A stretch of 64,000 bases of DNA, from positions 5,022,001 through 5,086,000 of the forward strand of contig NZ_CP107819.1 in assembly GCF_036346295.1 (NCBI RefSeq). Reading direction: 5' to 3'. Below the pieces are notes generated by a model. That model did no database searches, had not been told where the DNA came from, and saw only the letters and a program-made list of their open reading frames with translations. The stretch is from Streptomyces sp. NBC_00536. Its GTDB lineage: Bacteria; Actinomycetota; Actinomycetes; Streptomycetales; Streptomycetaceae. This document shows positions 16,809 through 25,151 of the stretch, piece by piece; the stretch's first letter is position 1, and every line of letters begins with the position of its first letter. The translations under genes and the position numbers were made by a program.

Positions 16809-18086
16809 ATGGACGTCATCTCCGTCATCCGGACCAAGCGTGACCGCGGCGAGCTGAGCCCCGAGCAGATCGACTGGGTCATCGACGCGTACACGCGCGG
16901 TGTCGTCGCCGACGAGCAGATGTCGGCCCTGGCGATGGCCATCCTGCTCAACGGCATGAACCGGGCCGAGATCGCCCGCTGGACCGCCGCGATGATCGCG
17001 AGCGGCGAGCGCATGAACTTCGACTCGCTCTCCCGCCCGACCGCCGACAAGCACTCCACCGGCGGCGTCGGCGACAAGATCACCCTGCCGCTGGCCCCGC
17101 TCGTCGCCGCCTGCGGCGCGGCCGTGCCGCAGCTCTCCGGGCGGGGCCTCGGCCACACCGGCGGCACCCTGGACAAGCTGGAGTCCATCCCCGGCTGGCG
17201 CGCGCTGCTCTCCAACGAGGAGATGCTGCACGTACTGGACACCACCGGCGCGGTCATCTGCGCGGCGGGCGACGGGCTGGCCCCGGCGGACAAGAAGCTG
17301 TACGCGCTGCGCGACGTCACGGGCACCGTCGAGGCCATCCCGCTGATCGCGTCCTCGATCATGTCCAAGAAGATCGCCGAGGGCACGGGCTCGCTCGTGC
17401 TCGACGTGAAGGTCGGCTCCGGCGCCTTCATGAAGAACATCGAGGACGCGCGCGAGCTGGCCTCGACGATGGTCGGCCTCGGCACCGACCACGGCGTCAA
17501 GACCGTCGCGCTGCTCACCGACATGTCCACCCCGCTCGGCCTGACCGCGGGCAACGCGCTGGAGATCCGCGAGTCGGTGGAGGTGCTCGCCGGCGGCGGC
17601 CCGGCCGACGTGGTCGAGCTGACCCTGGCACTGGCCCGCGAGATGCTGGCCGCCGCGGGCATCCGCGACGCGGACCCGGCGAAGGCGCTGGCCGACGGTT
17701 CGGCCATGGACGTCTGGCGCCGGATGATCGCCGCGCAGGGCGGCGACCCGGACGCGGCCCTCCCGGTCGCCCGCGAGCACCACGTGATCAACGCCCCGGC
17801 CTCGGGCGTGCTGACCCGCATGGACGCCTACGCGGTCGGCGTGGGCGCCTGGCGCCTGGGCGCGGGCCGCGCCCGCAAGGAGGACCCGGTGCAGGCGGGC
17901 GCGGGCATCGAGCTGCACGCGAAGCCGGGGGACGCCGTCGTGGCGGGCCAGCCCCTGATGACGCTGCACACGGACACCCCGGAGAAGTTCGAGTACGCGA
18001 TCGCGGCGCTCGACGGCTCCTTCGACATCGCCCCGGCCGGTACGTCCTTCACGGCGACCCCGATCGTGCTGGACCGCATCGCGTAA
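16809..18086 (+). CDS. deoA: Thymidine (pyrimidine-nucleoside) phosphorylase
   Basis: Phosphorolysis of thymidine, deoxyuridine or uridine to the base and (deoxy)ribose-1-phosphate. The 425-residue length is normal. FDSLSRPTADKHSTGGVGDK binds phosphate, LSGRGLGHTGGTLDKLESIPG is the PROSITE-type phosphorylase signature, and SIMSKKIAEGT and LDVKVGSGAFMK complete the active site. The start is ATG 16809 with AAGGAAG upstream. A separate transcription unit from cdd, but it carries the same operator candidate. Confidence 0.93.
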   Translation: MDVISVIRTKRDRGELSPEQIDWVIDAYTRGVVADEQMSALAMAILLNGMNRAEIARWTAAMIASGERMNFDSLSRPTADKHSTGGVGDKITLPLAPLVAACGAAVPQLSGRGLGHTGGTLDKLESIPGWRALLSNEEMLHVLDTTGAVICAAGDGLAPADKKLYALRDVTGTVEAIPLIASSIMSKKIAEGTGSLVLDVKVGSGAFMKNIEDARELASTMVGLGTDHGVKTVALLTDMSTPLGLTAGNALEIRESVEVLAGGGPADVVELTLALAREMLAAAGIRDADPAKALADGSAMDVWRRMIAAQGGDPDAALPVAREHHVINAPASGVLTRMDAYAVGVGAWRLGAGRARKEDPVQAGAGIELHAKPGDAVVAGQPLMTLHTDTPEKFEYAIAALDGSFDIAPAGTSFTATPIVLDRIA

Positions 18087-18100
18087 CGCGCCCCGCACCG

Positions 18101-18144
18101 TGACCCCCGCCCCCGCCGATGAGTTCCGGCGGGGGCGGGGGTCA
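18101..18144. terminator. 17-bp perfect hairpin terminator after deoA
   Basis: TGACCCCCGCCCCCGCC (18101-18117) and its exact complement (18128-18144) flank the loop GATGAGTTCC. It ends only 5 bases before the start assigned to the next small gene, so it may also affect that gene's leader. Confidence 0.8.
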
Positions 18145-18148
18145 TTCA

Positions 18149-18523
18149 GTGGTGGAGACGAAACGGTTTGTGGTGGCCGGGCCCGGGATGACGGCCGGGG
18201 AGACGGAGGAGGCCCTCGTACGGCTGCGCGCCGGGGCGGGGGTGGTGTGGGACGTCAGCGCCGTCACCGCGCCCGGCCTGGCGGCCGTGGAGGCCCTCGC
18301 ACGGCTCGCGCTGGCGGCGGGGCAGGGCGGGGCCGCCCTGACCGTCACGGGGGCCGGAGCGGGCCTGCTGGGCCTGCTCCGGCTGACCGGGCTGACGGAG
18401 GCGGTCGGGCTGGCGGGGGCGGTCGGGCCGCCCGGGCTAGCCGAGCCGCTCGGGGAGTCCGAAGAGGGGGAACCAGCGCTCGGTGTCGAGGAAGGCGTTG
18501 AGACCGACGATCCGGCCCTCTGA
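18149..18523 (+). CDS. STAS-domain protein (anti-sigma antagonist-like)
   Basis: A 124-residue protein. [20 protein letters not shown], then [26 protein letters not shown], then [21 protein letters not shown] read as the beta-alpha pattern of STAS domains (MlaB/SpoIIAA-like). The usual phosphorylatable Ser/Thr-containing loop (DxSxV) is represented by [12 protein letters not shown] 18149 or 18152 is favoured because the ATG at 18119 lies inside the deoA terminator loop. The last ~29 codons overlap the convergent ECF sigma gene by 87 bases and look low-complexity, so the functional protein may be shorter. It might influence a sigma pathway, but this is inference. Confidence 0.5.
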   Translation: MVETKRFVVAGPGMTAGETEEALVRLRAGAGVVWDVSAVTAPGLAAVEALARLALAAGQGGAALTVTGAGAGLLGLLRLTGLTEAVGLAGAVGPPGLAEPLGESEEGEPALGVEEGVETDDPAL

Positions 18524-19414
18524 GATCTCCAGGACCTGAAGGGCCCACGGGGTGTGACCCGGACCCGACTCCGCGGGGCGGTACTGGCCGAAGGCGGGCA
18601 TGCCGTTGGCCGTCGTGGGGATCAGCCGCGAGCCGCGGCAGCCGATGCCCTGGTTCAGGTGCCAGGCGGCGATGTCCTCGTGGCCCTGGAGCCACAGGTC
18701 GAACGGCGGCATCGACAGGACCGCGTCCTCGTGCAGCAGGGTGGTCAGCCGGGCGATGTCGTACGCCTCGAAGGCGGCGAGGTAGCGCTCCAGCAGCTCG
18801 GCCTGGCCGGCGTCCAGCGGGTCGGCCGGGTCGCTCGGGCGGATCCGGGTGCCGGCGAGGGTGGCCCGGGCCCGCTGCAGGGCGCTGTTGACCGAGGCCA
18901 CGGTGGTGTCCAGCAGGGTGGCGACCTCGTCCGCCTTCCAGGCCAGCACCTCGCGCAGGATCAGCACCGCGCGCTGCTTGGCGGGCAGGTGCTGGAGGGC
19001 CGCGACGAAGGCGAGCCGGACGGACTCCTTGGCCAGGGCCAGCTCGGCCGGGTCGGCGGTCTGCGGGATCACCCGCCCGTCCGGCACCGGCTCCAGCCAG
19101 GTCACCTCGGGGCGCTCGCTCAGGACGGCGGAGGCCTGGTGCTGCGGGGCCGTGAGGTCCATCGGGCGGGCCCGCTTCTTGCCCGCGGCGAGCAGGTCCA
19201 GGCAGACGTTGGTGGCGATGCGGTACAGCCACGACCGCAGCGAGGAGCGGCCCTCGAACCGGTCGTAGCTGCGCCAGGCGCGGATGTACGTGTCCTGCAC
19301 CGCGTCCTCGGCGTCGAAGGCCGAGCCGAGCATCCGGTAGCAGTAGCCGGTCAGCTCGGTGCGGTGGCGGTCCATCGCCGAGTCCAGATCCGGCTTGGTG
19401 GCGAGGTCACTCAT
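18437..19414 (-). CDS. ECF sigma factor with C-terminal SnoaL/NTF2-like domain
   Basis: A 325-residue sigma factor. Region 2 is [50 protein letters not shown] (the DAED/AVQD motif). Region 4 is [41 protein letters not shown]. An extra ~120-residue domain ([29 protein letters not shown]) has the SnoaL_2 pattern seen in ECF41/ECF56-like sigma factors, where it modulates activity in place of a separate anti-sigma factor. No anti-sigma gene is adjacent. The start is ATG 19414. Confidence 0.85.
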   Translation of the reverse strand: MSDLATKPDLDSAMDRHRTELTGYCYRMLGSAFDAEDAVQDTYIRAWRSYDRFEGRSSLRSWLYRIATNVCLDLLAAGKKRARPMDLTAPQHQASAVLSERPEVTWLEPVPDGRVIPQTADPAELALAKESVRLAFVAALQHLPAKQRAVLILREVLAWKADEVATLLDTTVASVNSALQRARATLAGTRIRPSDPADPLDAGQAELLERYLAAFEAYDIARLTTLLHEDAVLSMPPFDLWLQGHEDIAAWHLNQGIGCRGSRLIPTTANGMPAFGQYRPAESGPGHTPWALQVLEISEGRIVGLNAFLDTERWFPLFGLPERLG

Positions 19415-19480
19415 GATCGTCGAACCCCCTGGTAGATCCCGATACTTGGGAAGCTACCCGAGGGGTCCGACAACGGCAGC

Positions 19481-19502
19481 CCGGGACCTGACGGAGTCCC
19501 GG
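19481..19502 (-). terminator. Short hairpin after afsA-like gene
   Basis: CCGGGAC (19481-19487) and GTCCCGG (19496-19502) form a 7-bp stem with an 8-base loop, just beyond the 3' end of the minus-strand afsA-like gene. A modest terminator candidate. Confidence 0.45.
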
Positions 19503-19510
19503 TCACGGGG

Positions 19511-20554
19511 TTATGCCGAGACCGCGGGCCGGATGGCGGGGTGGAGCGGGGAGTGGGTCACCGCGGGGCCCGCGAGGGGGTTGCGGGCGGGCAGCGGGGT
19601 GGTGCTGACACGCGCCGTGAACAGCTCCTCGCCCTCCTGGTGGATGGTGACCCGGACCCGCCCGGTGCCCTGTTCCGGTTCCGCTTCGACCCAGCACGGG
19701 GCGTCGAGTTCGGCGAACCGCGTGAAGCGGGTGTCCATCGCCGCGGCCATGGCCCGGGCGGGCCCGGCGACGATGTGGGCGGCCTGGCGGGCGGCCTCCA
19801 GCATGAGCGCGCCGGGGACGTGGTCGACGGGGTGGTCGAAGAGCACGGGGTGATCGGTGTCCACGCGCAGCTGCCAGCGGTGCGGGGAGGTGGTGGCGGC
19901 GAGGACGACGTTCTCGCGCAGTTCGTGGCCCACCAGCTTCGGCGAGACGGGCAGCGGCACCGGGACGGACCCGGCCAGCGCGGTGTCCACGTCGGCGTAA
20001 CCGGCGCGCAGCCTGCGGTAGATGGCGGGCGCGTGGCTGCTGAAGCGGGTCTGGGCGCTGCCGAGCCAGACGCCGTCGCGGCGGGCCTCCACGTGCAGGG
20101 AGAGCGCGCCGAGCTTGCCGCGGCGCTGGACGACGTCGTGGCAGTTGACGTACAGGGTGACCTCGGCGGGCCGCAGCCGGGCCTGCAGGGCGGCGGCGCC
20201 GGGGGCTATCGCGTAGCGGAAGTACTCCCAGATCAGGTGGTGCCCGAAGGGGACGGTGTACGCGGCGTGGGAGAGCAGCGGGAAGATCTGCCGGACGGTC
20301 TCGGCGAACAGGAGCGGGTCGTGCAGGCCGTTCTGGGACCGGTAGAAGCTGTGGGCGCGCGGCCATTGGGCGGTGATGGTGAAGGAGTCCTGGTCGTCTC
20401 TGTGCCAGCCGGTCAGCAGGACCTCGGCCAGGGCCGCCTTGTGGACGTACTCGCGGGGGACGGTGGTGGTGACGGTGGCCGGCGGTTCGGCCGGTCCGCC
20501 GAAGGGGAGCTGCGGGATGGCGCCGGACTGGTAGCGGGCGTACTCGAACTCCAT
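19511..20554 (-). CDS. AfsA/ScbA-type γ-butyrolactone biosynthesis enzyme
   Basis: A 347-residue protein with two AfsA (hot-dog-like) repeats. The first has VPREYVHKAALAEVLLTGW and ITAQWPRAHSFY. The second has NVVLAATTSPHRWQLRVDTDHPVLFDHPVDHVPGALMLEAARQA. AfsA enzymes join a beta-ketoacyl group from a carrier protein to dihydroxyacetone phosphate, the key step to A-factor-like signals. The start is ATG 20554 with an AGGGGGA ribosome site. A tetR receptor gene lies 358 bases away in the divergent direction, the classical afsA/arpA arrangement, and two 18-bp palindromes lie between them. No dedicated butenolide reductase is adjacent; an SDR elsewhere may serve. Confidence 0.88.
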   Translation of the reverse strand: MEFEYARYQSGAIPQLPFGGPAEPPATVTTTVPREYVHKAALAEVLLTGWHRDDQDSFTITAQWPRAHSFYRSQNGLHDPLLFAETVRQIFPLLSHAAYTVPFGHHLIWEYFRYAIAPGAAALQARLRPAEVTLYVNCHDVVQRRGKLGALSLHVEARRDGVWLGSAQTRFSSHAPAIYRRLRAGYADVDTALAGSVPVPLPVSPKLVGHELRENVVLAATTSPHRWQLRVDTDHPVLFDHPVDHVPGALMLEAARQAAHIVAGPARAMAAAMDTRFTRFAELDAPCWVEAEPEQGTGRVRVTIHQEGEELFTARVSTTPLPARNPLAGPAVTHSPLHPAIRPAVSA

Positions 20555-20717
20555 GTGTATCCCCCTGAGATGGCCGTGCAGGAACCGGTGTGGAGCAGGC
20601 GTGGTGCCGATGCGTCGCGGATGCGGGGCAGGTGCGGGGCAAGTGCGTGGCGGTACCGGAGCAGGCTGGCCTGGTCCCCCTTCGGACGATGTCCCGGGGT
20701 GGCCAGCTCGAATTAAA

Positions 20718-20735
20718 CTAGAGAGTGCTCGTTTT
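20718..20735. promoter_or_regulatory. ARE-like palindrome A (afsA side)
   Basis: CTAGAGAGTGCTCGTTTT, followed by GTTTG. It matches the five-copy motif WTAGAGARY/RYTCGYTWT of this window and lies 164 bases upstream of the afsA-like start. Probably a TetR-type receptor operator. Confidence 0.65.
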
Positions 20736-20845
20736 GTTTGTCGAGCGGGAACGGGTGGAAAGTCGAGAGTGGCTTGAACTGGCTGCCGGAGGATGCGTTC
20801 ATCGAGAGCAAGGTCCCACCCGGCCCCCCGGCCCGCTGGCATAAC

Positions 20846-20863
20846 ATAGAGGGCGTTCGTTTT
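20846..20863. promoter_or_regulatory. ARE-like palindrome B (tetR side)
   Basis: ATAGAGGGCGTTCGTTTT, in the same orientation as copy A. It lies 50 bases before the GTG of the TetR receptor, which fits autorepression. Confidence 0.65.
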
Positions 20864-20912
20864 TTTGCAAGGGGTGCTCGCATCATCCGACCCAGGCGCA
20901 AGTGGAGTGATC

Positions 20913-21554
20913 GTGTCGCAGGCCAGGCAAGCCCGAGCCATCCGGACCCGAGAGAAGATCCTCCGGGCTGCCGCCGAAGTGTTCGACGAACACGGTTTCT
21001 CCGGCGCGAGCATGAACAAGATCGTGCGCACGGCGGACACCACCATGGGCGCGATGTACTTCCACTTCGCCTCCAAGGAGGAGATCGCGAAGGCGGTGAT
21101 GGCCGAGCAGGCGACCGACCTGTCCTTCACGGATGGTGAGGACGGCCTGCAGCGGCTGATCTACATCAACCTCGAAGTGGCCCACCAGATGCGCACCAAT
21201 GTGCTGTTCCGGGCCGGTGTGCGGCTCGCGGTGGAGCAGGGCGAGTTCGGGATGCGGGACGCCGCCCCGTACCGGCTGTGGATCGATCTCTTCCGCGCGC
21301 AGCTCGAAGCGGCCCGCGAGCGCGGCGAGTTGCTGCCCGGGGTGGACGTCGAGGACTTCGCCGAGATCCTCGTCGGCGCCTACACCGGCACCCAGCTGAT
21401 GTCCAACATCACCACCGGCAGGGAGAACCTCATAGGGCGCATCAGCGCCCTCTGGAGCTACCTGCTCCCGTCCATCGCGGCGCCCGCGGTGATCGCCGGG
21501 CTCGACCTGACGGGTGCCGCGCGTGCGGGCGGGCAGGGCGTGGCCAAGGTCTGA
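20913..21554 (+). CDS. γ-Butyrolactone receptor-type TetR repressor (ArpA/ScbR family)
   Basis: A 213-residue protein. The N-terminal helix-turn-helix AIRTREKILRAAAEVFDEHGFSGASMNKIVRTADTTMGAMYFHFASKEEIAKAV is the ArpA/ScbR/BarA type. The C-terminal domain has the length and hydrophobic character of ligand-binding TetR proteins (LFRAGVRLAVEQGEFG, YTGTQLMSNI). GTG 20913 follows GGAG at 20903-20906. An upstream in-frame codon at 20865 overlaps palindrome B and is unlikely. Its position opposite the afsA-like gene supports a role as receptor for that enzyme's product. Confidence 0.88.
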   Translation: MSQARQARAIRTREKILRAAAEVFDEHGFSGASMNKIVRTADTTMGAMYFHFASKEEIAKAVMAEQATDLSFTDGEDGLQRLIYINLEVAHQMRTNVLFRAGVRLAVEQGEFGMRDAAPYRLWIDLFRAQLEAARERGELLPGVDVEDFAEILVGAYTGTQLMSNITTGRENLIGRISALWSYLLPSIAAPAVIAGLDLTGAARAGGQGVAKV

Positions 21555-21575
21555 GCGCGCCCGCGCTCCACGGGG

Positions 21576-21596
21576 CCGGCCGCTTCACGCGGCCGG
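21576..21596. terminator. Hairpin between convergent tetR genes
   Basis: CCGGCCGC (21576-21583) and GCGGCCGG (21589-21596) with loop TTCAC. It lies between the ends of the two convergent tetR genes and could terminate both. Confidence 0.65.
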
Positions 21597-21630
21597 GACC
21601 GGTACGGGACCCGTTCAGTGAGGGGTGTTT

Positions 21631-22329
21631 TCAGGCCACCGAGGGGTCCTTGCCGGGTGACGGGGGGCCCGCGGCCCTGCTGTCAGATCCGGAGGAAACG
21701 GAAGTGCGGGAGATTCCGGACCACAGGACCTCCCACACTTCGGCCAGCCGGCCCCGCACGCTCCAGCCGCTGCCCGAGGCGGACTCGTACTGCCGCTGTA
21801 CGGACACCTCCAGGTTGGAGACGAGGCAGGCGACGAGCACCCCGACGATTTCGGGGTCCGCGCCCGCCCGCTGTTCCAGCTCGCCGCCGCGGTAGGCCCG
21901 GGTCAGCAGGGAGCGCACGGCCGGGGTCCACGCGTCGTACCAGTCGGCGGTCACCGGCAGCTCGCGCGAGAGCCGGGCCGCGGCGCGGACGACCGGCTGC
22001 TTCTCCAGCAGCCGCGCCAGCGTCTGTGTCACCTCGGTGAGCGCCTCCAGGGCGGAGCCGCCCGGTCCGGTGGACCCCGCGGCCTCGTCGACCGCGTCGG
22101 CGGTCAGATCGTGACCGCGTTCGCACACCGCCTCCGCCAGGTCGTTCTTCGCCGGGAAGTGGAAGGTCAGGGCGCCGATGGTGGCCATCGCCGACCTGCT
22201 GATCCGGGTGAGCGAGGTGCCCGCGTACCCCCTGCGGGCGAATTCCTCCCCTGCCGCCTCGATGAGGAGGTTGCGGGTCCGGCCCGCCCTCTCCTGCTTC
22301 GTGCCCGCACGTTCGTGGTGTGTCGTCAT
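21631..22329 (-). CDS. Second TetR regulator of the butyrolactone receptor type
   Basis: A 232-residue protein. RTRNLLIEAAGEEFARRGYAGTSLTRISRSAMATIGALTFHFPAKNDLAEAV is an ArpA-like DNA-binding domain. The C-terminus is longer and serine-rich (SSGSDSRAAGPPSPG). The ATG is placed at 22329, with AAGGGG upstream. It may be a pseudo-receptor of the ScbR2/BarB type, which typically binds antibiotics or other late ligands instead of the butyrolactone; this is inference from there being two receptors. It is divergent from the XRE regulator, and two ARE-like palindromes 30 bases apart lie between them. Confidence 0.82.
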   Translation of the reverse strand: MTTHHERAGTKQERAGRTRNLLIEAAGEEFARRGYAGTSLTRISRSAMATIGALTFHFPAKNDLAEAVCERGHDLTADAVDEAAGSTGPGGSALEALTEVTQTLARLLEKQPVVRAAARLSRELPVTADWYDAWTPAVRSLLTRAYRGGELEQRAGADPEIVGVLVACLVSNLEVSVQRQYESASGSGWSVRGRLAEVWEVLWSGISRTSVSSGSDSRAAGPPSPGKDPSVA

Positions 22330-22408
22330 GGCTCGCCCCTTGGTGGTCGGTGGTCGGCGTCGTTCCGGCCCCCCGGCCGTGCCTGCGTAGGTAGCATCCC
22401 AGAAAAAC

Positions 22409-22426
22409 AAAGCGAGTACTCTCTAT
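22409..22426. promoter_or_regulatory. ARE-like palindrome C
   Basis: AAAGCGAGTACTCTCTAT, the most symmetric copy, with core GAGTACTC. It lies between the divergent tetR2 and XRE genes, 80 bases before the tetR2 start. Confidence 0.65.
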
Positions 22427-22438
22427 GGTGTAGAAAAA

Positions 22439-22456
22439 AGAGCGAGCGTTCTCTAC
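22439..22456. promoter_or_regulatory. ARE-like palindrome D
   Basis: AGAGCGAGCGTTCTCTAC, centred 30 bases from copy C, about three helical turns, so two dimers could bind the same face. It lies 37 bases before the XRE start. Confidence 0.65.
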
Positions 22457-22492
22457 GCTTACCGGGGAGTGAGGACGAGGAGGAGACGCACG

Positions 22493-23374
22493 ATGACTCG
22501 TAACGCACCGCGGCTCGTGGACCCGAAACTCGCCGAACTGGGGAACTTCCTGGCCGAGCGCCGGGCCGAGGTCACCCCCCAGCAGGTCGGACTCCCCGGC
22601 GGATCGGCCCGCCGGGTACCAGGACTGCGCCGCGAGGAGGTCGCGATGCTCGCCGGCATCGGAGCCTCCTGGTACGCCTGGATCGAACAGGGCCGCGCCA
22701 AGAACGTCTCCCCGGAGATCCTCGGCGCCATCGCACGGGTGCTCCGGCTCGACGAGGCCCAGCGCCTCTACGCCATGCGGCTGGCCGGATACGCGGCCGT
22801 CGGCCGCCCCCAGCGCTGCGCCGACGACGACCTGCCGCTGCTGCTCCAGGTCGTCGACGGTTTCCTCCCCAGCCCCGCCTACGTCCTGGACCACTGCTGG
22901 GACGTCACCGCGGCCAACGCCACCGCCACCCGCCTGCTCGGTCTCGGCGGCGACCACTCCAACTACCTGCGCACCCTCTTCCTCGACCCCGCCGCCCGCG
23001 AACGCTTCCCGCAGTGGGACCAGGAAGCCGCCGCGGCCGTCGCCGCCTTCCGCGCCCAAGGCGGCGAGCTGCTCGCCGACGCGAGACTCGGCGCGCTGGT
23101 GCGCGAACTCACCGAACACAGCCCGGTGTTCGCCGCCCTCTGGGCGCGCCACCGGGTCGCCGACCGGGCCGAGGGAGCCCAGCGGCTGCGCCATCCCGAC
23201 CTGGGCGAGCTGGAGTTCACCAAGGTCTCGCTGTGCGTCAACGGCCGGGCCGGGCTCCAGCTGATCCTGCTCAGCCCGCAGTACGGAACCGCCGAGTTAA
23301 CCGAGCAATGGGCCGCCTCCGGGCGGTCCGACGCCCTGACCCGCCCCCTGGGCGGGCGCGGCGTCATCGTCTGA
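22493..23374 (+). CDS. XRE-family regulator with MmyB-like ligand-binding domain; contains a TTA codon
   Basis: A 293-residue regulator. The N-terminal helix-turn-helix is RRVPGLRREEVAMLAGIGASWYAWIEQGRAKNVSPEILGAIARVL. The MmyB-type C-terminal domain (LDHCWDVTAANATATRLLGL, YLRTLFLDPAARERFPQW, KVSLCVNGRAGLQLILLSP) resembles proteins proposed to sense small hydrophobic ligands. The start is ATG 22493 with GAGGAGGAGA upstream. Codon 269 (23297-23299) is TTA, a rare leucine codon read by the bldA tRNA in Streptomyces, so full translation may depend on development. It probably controls the adjacent MBL gene 26 bases downstream. Confidence 0.83.
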   Translation: MTRNAPRLVDPKLAELGNFLAERRAEVTPQQVGLPGGSARRVPGLRREEVAMLAGIGASWYAWIEQGRAKNVSPEILGAIARVLRLDEAQRLYAMRLAGYAAVGRPQRCADDDLPLLLQVVDGFLPSPAYVLDHCWDVTAANATATRLLGLGGDHSNYLRTLFLDPAARERFPQWDQEAAAAVAAFRAQGGELLADARLGALVRELTEHSPVFAALWARHRVADRAEGAQRLRHPDLGELEFTKVSLCVNGRAGLQLILLSPQYGTAELTEQWAASGRSDALTRPLGGRGVIV

Positions 23375-23400
23375 GAATCCGAGAAGAGGACCGATCCGCC

Positions 23401-24258
23401 ATGACGACCGCCACCCGGTGGAACACGCCGGCCACCGCGCCGCGCACCCTGCGCTTCGGTGAGCACACCGTCACCTGGCTGCCCGACGGGTACGTGCAGC
23501 TCGACCCCCGGCGCTGGCTCCCCGAGACCACGGCCGCCGACTGGACCGGCGAGAACGCCGAACTCCTCGACGCCCAGGGCTTCCTGGCCGCCTCCATCGG
23601 CGCCCTCCTCATTCGCCGCGGCGACCGCGCGATGCTCGTCGACGCGGGCTTCGGCCCCCACGACATCCCCGCCGCGCACACCCACCCCACCCTCGGCCGC
23701 CTGGTCGGCGGGCAGCTCCCCGCGGCCCTCGAAGCCGTCGGCGTGGACCCCGCCGCCATCGAGCTGATCGCCTTCAGCCACCTGCACGACGACCACTTCG
23801 GCTGGGCCTTCCGCCCCGGCCAGGGCCTCGCCTCCCCCTTCGGCAACGCGGCCTTCGCGGCCTCCGCCGCCGAATGGGCCAACTGGGCGCAGCCCACGGC
23901 CGGTTCACCCCGGGTGCGGACCGTCCAGGACGGGGAGGAGATCTTCCCCGGGGTCACCGCCCGGCTCACCCCCGGCCACACCGCCGGGCACACCTCCTAC
24001 GTGCTCACCTCGGGCGAGCAGCGGCTCATCGCCTTCGGCGACGTCTTCCACACCCCCGCCCAGTTCGCCCGCCCCGACTGGCGGGTCGCGATGGACTCGC
24101 TGCCCGCGGAAGGGGTCGCCTCCCGCCACGCGCTGCTCGCCGAGCTGGCCGTCCCGGGCACCACCGCCTTCGCCAACCACTTCTCCGACGTCGTCTTCGG
24201 GCGGCTCGGCGAGAATTCCGGCACGCCCTGCTGGGAACCTTTGGCAGAATTTTCCTGA
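23401..24258 (+). CDS. MBL-fold metallo-hydrolase
   Basis: A 285-residue metallo-beta-lactamase-fold hydrolase. SHLHDDHFGW is the HxHxDH metal motif, TPGHTAGHTSY supplies the next His and IAFGDVFH the bridging Asp. The overall form resembles quorum-quenching lactonases (AiiA/AttM-like) and other small-molecule MBL enzymes. In this setting it could open a lactone signal, but that is only a contextual guess. The start is ATG 23401. It is co-oriented with the XRE gene and followed by a terminator with a short T-run. Confidence 0.8.
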   Translation: MTTATRWNTPATAPRTLRFGEHTVTWLPDGYVQLDPRRWLPETTAADWTGENAELLDAQGFLAASIGALLIRRGDRAMLVDAGFGPHDIPAAHTHPTLGRLVGGQLPAALEAVGVDPAAIELIAFSHLHDDHFGWAFRPGQGLASPFGNAAFAASAAEWANWAQPTAGSPRVRTVQDGEEIFPGVTARLTPGHTAGHTSYVLTSGEQRLIAFGDVFHTPAQFARPDWRVAMDSLPAEGVASRHALLAELAVPGTTAFANHFSDVVFGRLGENSGTPCWEPLAEFS

Positions 24259-24288
24259 AAAACGTCGCGGCACTTGCAGATCTTCCGT

Positions 24289-24319
24289 CCCGGCTTCAGA
24301 ATTCATGGAGCCGGGGCTT
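24289..24319 (+). terminator. Terminator after the MBL gene
   Basis: CCCGGCTTC (24289-24297) pairs with GGAGCCGGG (24307-24315), including one wobble, with a 9-base loop followed by G, C and TTT. It separates the regulatory block from the biosynthetic block. Confidence 0.65.
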
Positions 24320-24437
24320 TCTGTGCGTGCCAGCCGGCTCTTCCGCTTGCCCCGCCTATTGGTGCTGGCAACAGGTGTCGTGCTCATAGCAGCAAGAGAG
24401 GCTGGGAAACCGCCCGGGCTGCTGAAATGATTTCTGC

Positions 24438-25082
24438 ATGAGCCAGAGAATCGCCATTGTCGGCGCCTACGGATCTGGAAAGACCCTCCTTTCCGAGGCC
24501 CTCTCCGAAGTGACCGGACTTCCCTACACCCAGGGCACCGCGATGCGGGAGCCGATCGGTGGGGAGGGAAAGCACATCTGGAACTGGACCGAGGGTGAGC
24601 TGCTCCAGCTCACCGTGAAGCGCTACGCCGAGCGCACCCTGAACGAGGCGGCCCACCCGGCCGGCTTCATCAGCGACGGATCGATCATCCACGAGTGGGT
24701 GTTCGCCAAGCTCCGCCTGGTCCTGGGCCCGAACCCGGGCACCGAGCAGTCGGTCGACAGCCGCTACCGCAGCGAGGTCACGGCGGCTTACGAGGACGTC
24801 GCGGACAACATCGGCAAGCTCGCGGTACGGCACGCGAAGAGCGCGTACGACGTGTTCTACCACCTGCCGATCGAATTCCCGCTGGACGAGAACAACCGGC
24901 CCATCAACGACATCTTCCGCACCTTGTCGGACGAGGTCTTGCTGCCCGCCCTCGCGGACACCGGAATTCCCGTCCACACGATCACCGGAACCCCCGCCGA
25001 GCGGCTGCAGCAGATCATCGACCTCAGCGGTCTGCCGACCGTCGTCGACATCGACAAGGCGCTCGCGGCCGTCCAGAAGTAG
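24438..25082 (+). CDS. P-loop NTPase/kinase-like protein 1 (AAA_28/NadR-kinase-like)
   Basis: A 214-residue protein with Walker A GAYGSGKT (residues 9-16) and FISDGSIIHEWVF near residue 75, where the Asp could serve as base or metal ligand. It resembles AAA_28/NadR-type small-molecule kinases. Two relatives sit at 25152 and 32280, all with the same G-x-Y-x-[SA]-GK-[ST], [FV][IV]SDG...EW and C-terminal RLQQIIDL-like elements. The substrate is unknown. The start is ATG 24438. It is the first gene of the biosynthetic block. Confidence 0.7.
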   Translation: MSQRIAIVGAYGSGKTLLSEALSEVTGLPYTQGTAMREPIGGEGKHIWNWTEGELLQLTVKRYAERTLNEAAHPAGFISDGSIIHEWVFAKLRLVLGPNPGTEQSVDSRYRSEVTAAYEDVADNIGKLAVRHAKSAYDVFYHLPIEFPLDENNRPINDIFRTLSDEVLLPALADTGIPVHTITGTPAERLQQIIDLSGLPTVVDIDKALAAVQK

Positions 25083-25151
25083 TCAAGAAACTCCCCCCCC
25101 CGGAAAGTAGTTCCCCTCACCCCAGGCGCCACCAGAGAAAGGTCACCGAAA

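Larger units (their letters stand above)
20555..20912. promoter_or_regulatory. Divergent afsA-tetR regulatory region
   Basis: 358 bases without a gene. It is clearly AT-richer than its surroundings around 20711-20740 and 20841-20868 and holds two copies of the ARE-like palindrome (20718 and 20846). No convincing sigma-factor hexamers were recognised. The rest (20560-20700) shows nothing beyond short GC-rich repeats. Confidence 0.6.

Noticed and set aside
18119..18148. ATG at 18119 as start of the STAS gene
   Set aside because: It lies in the loop of the 17-bp deoA terminator; GTG 18149 or 18152 is more plausible.
22409..22456. Palindromes C and D as transcription terminators
   Set aside because: They sit between divergent start codons, are AT-rich, and match three other promoter-located copies, so operators fit better.
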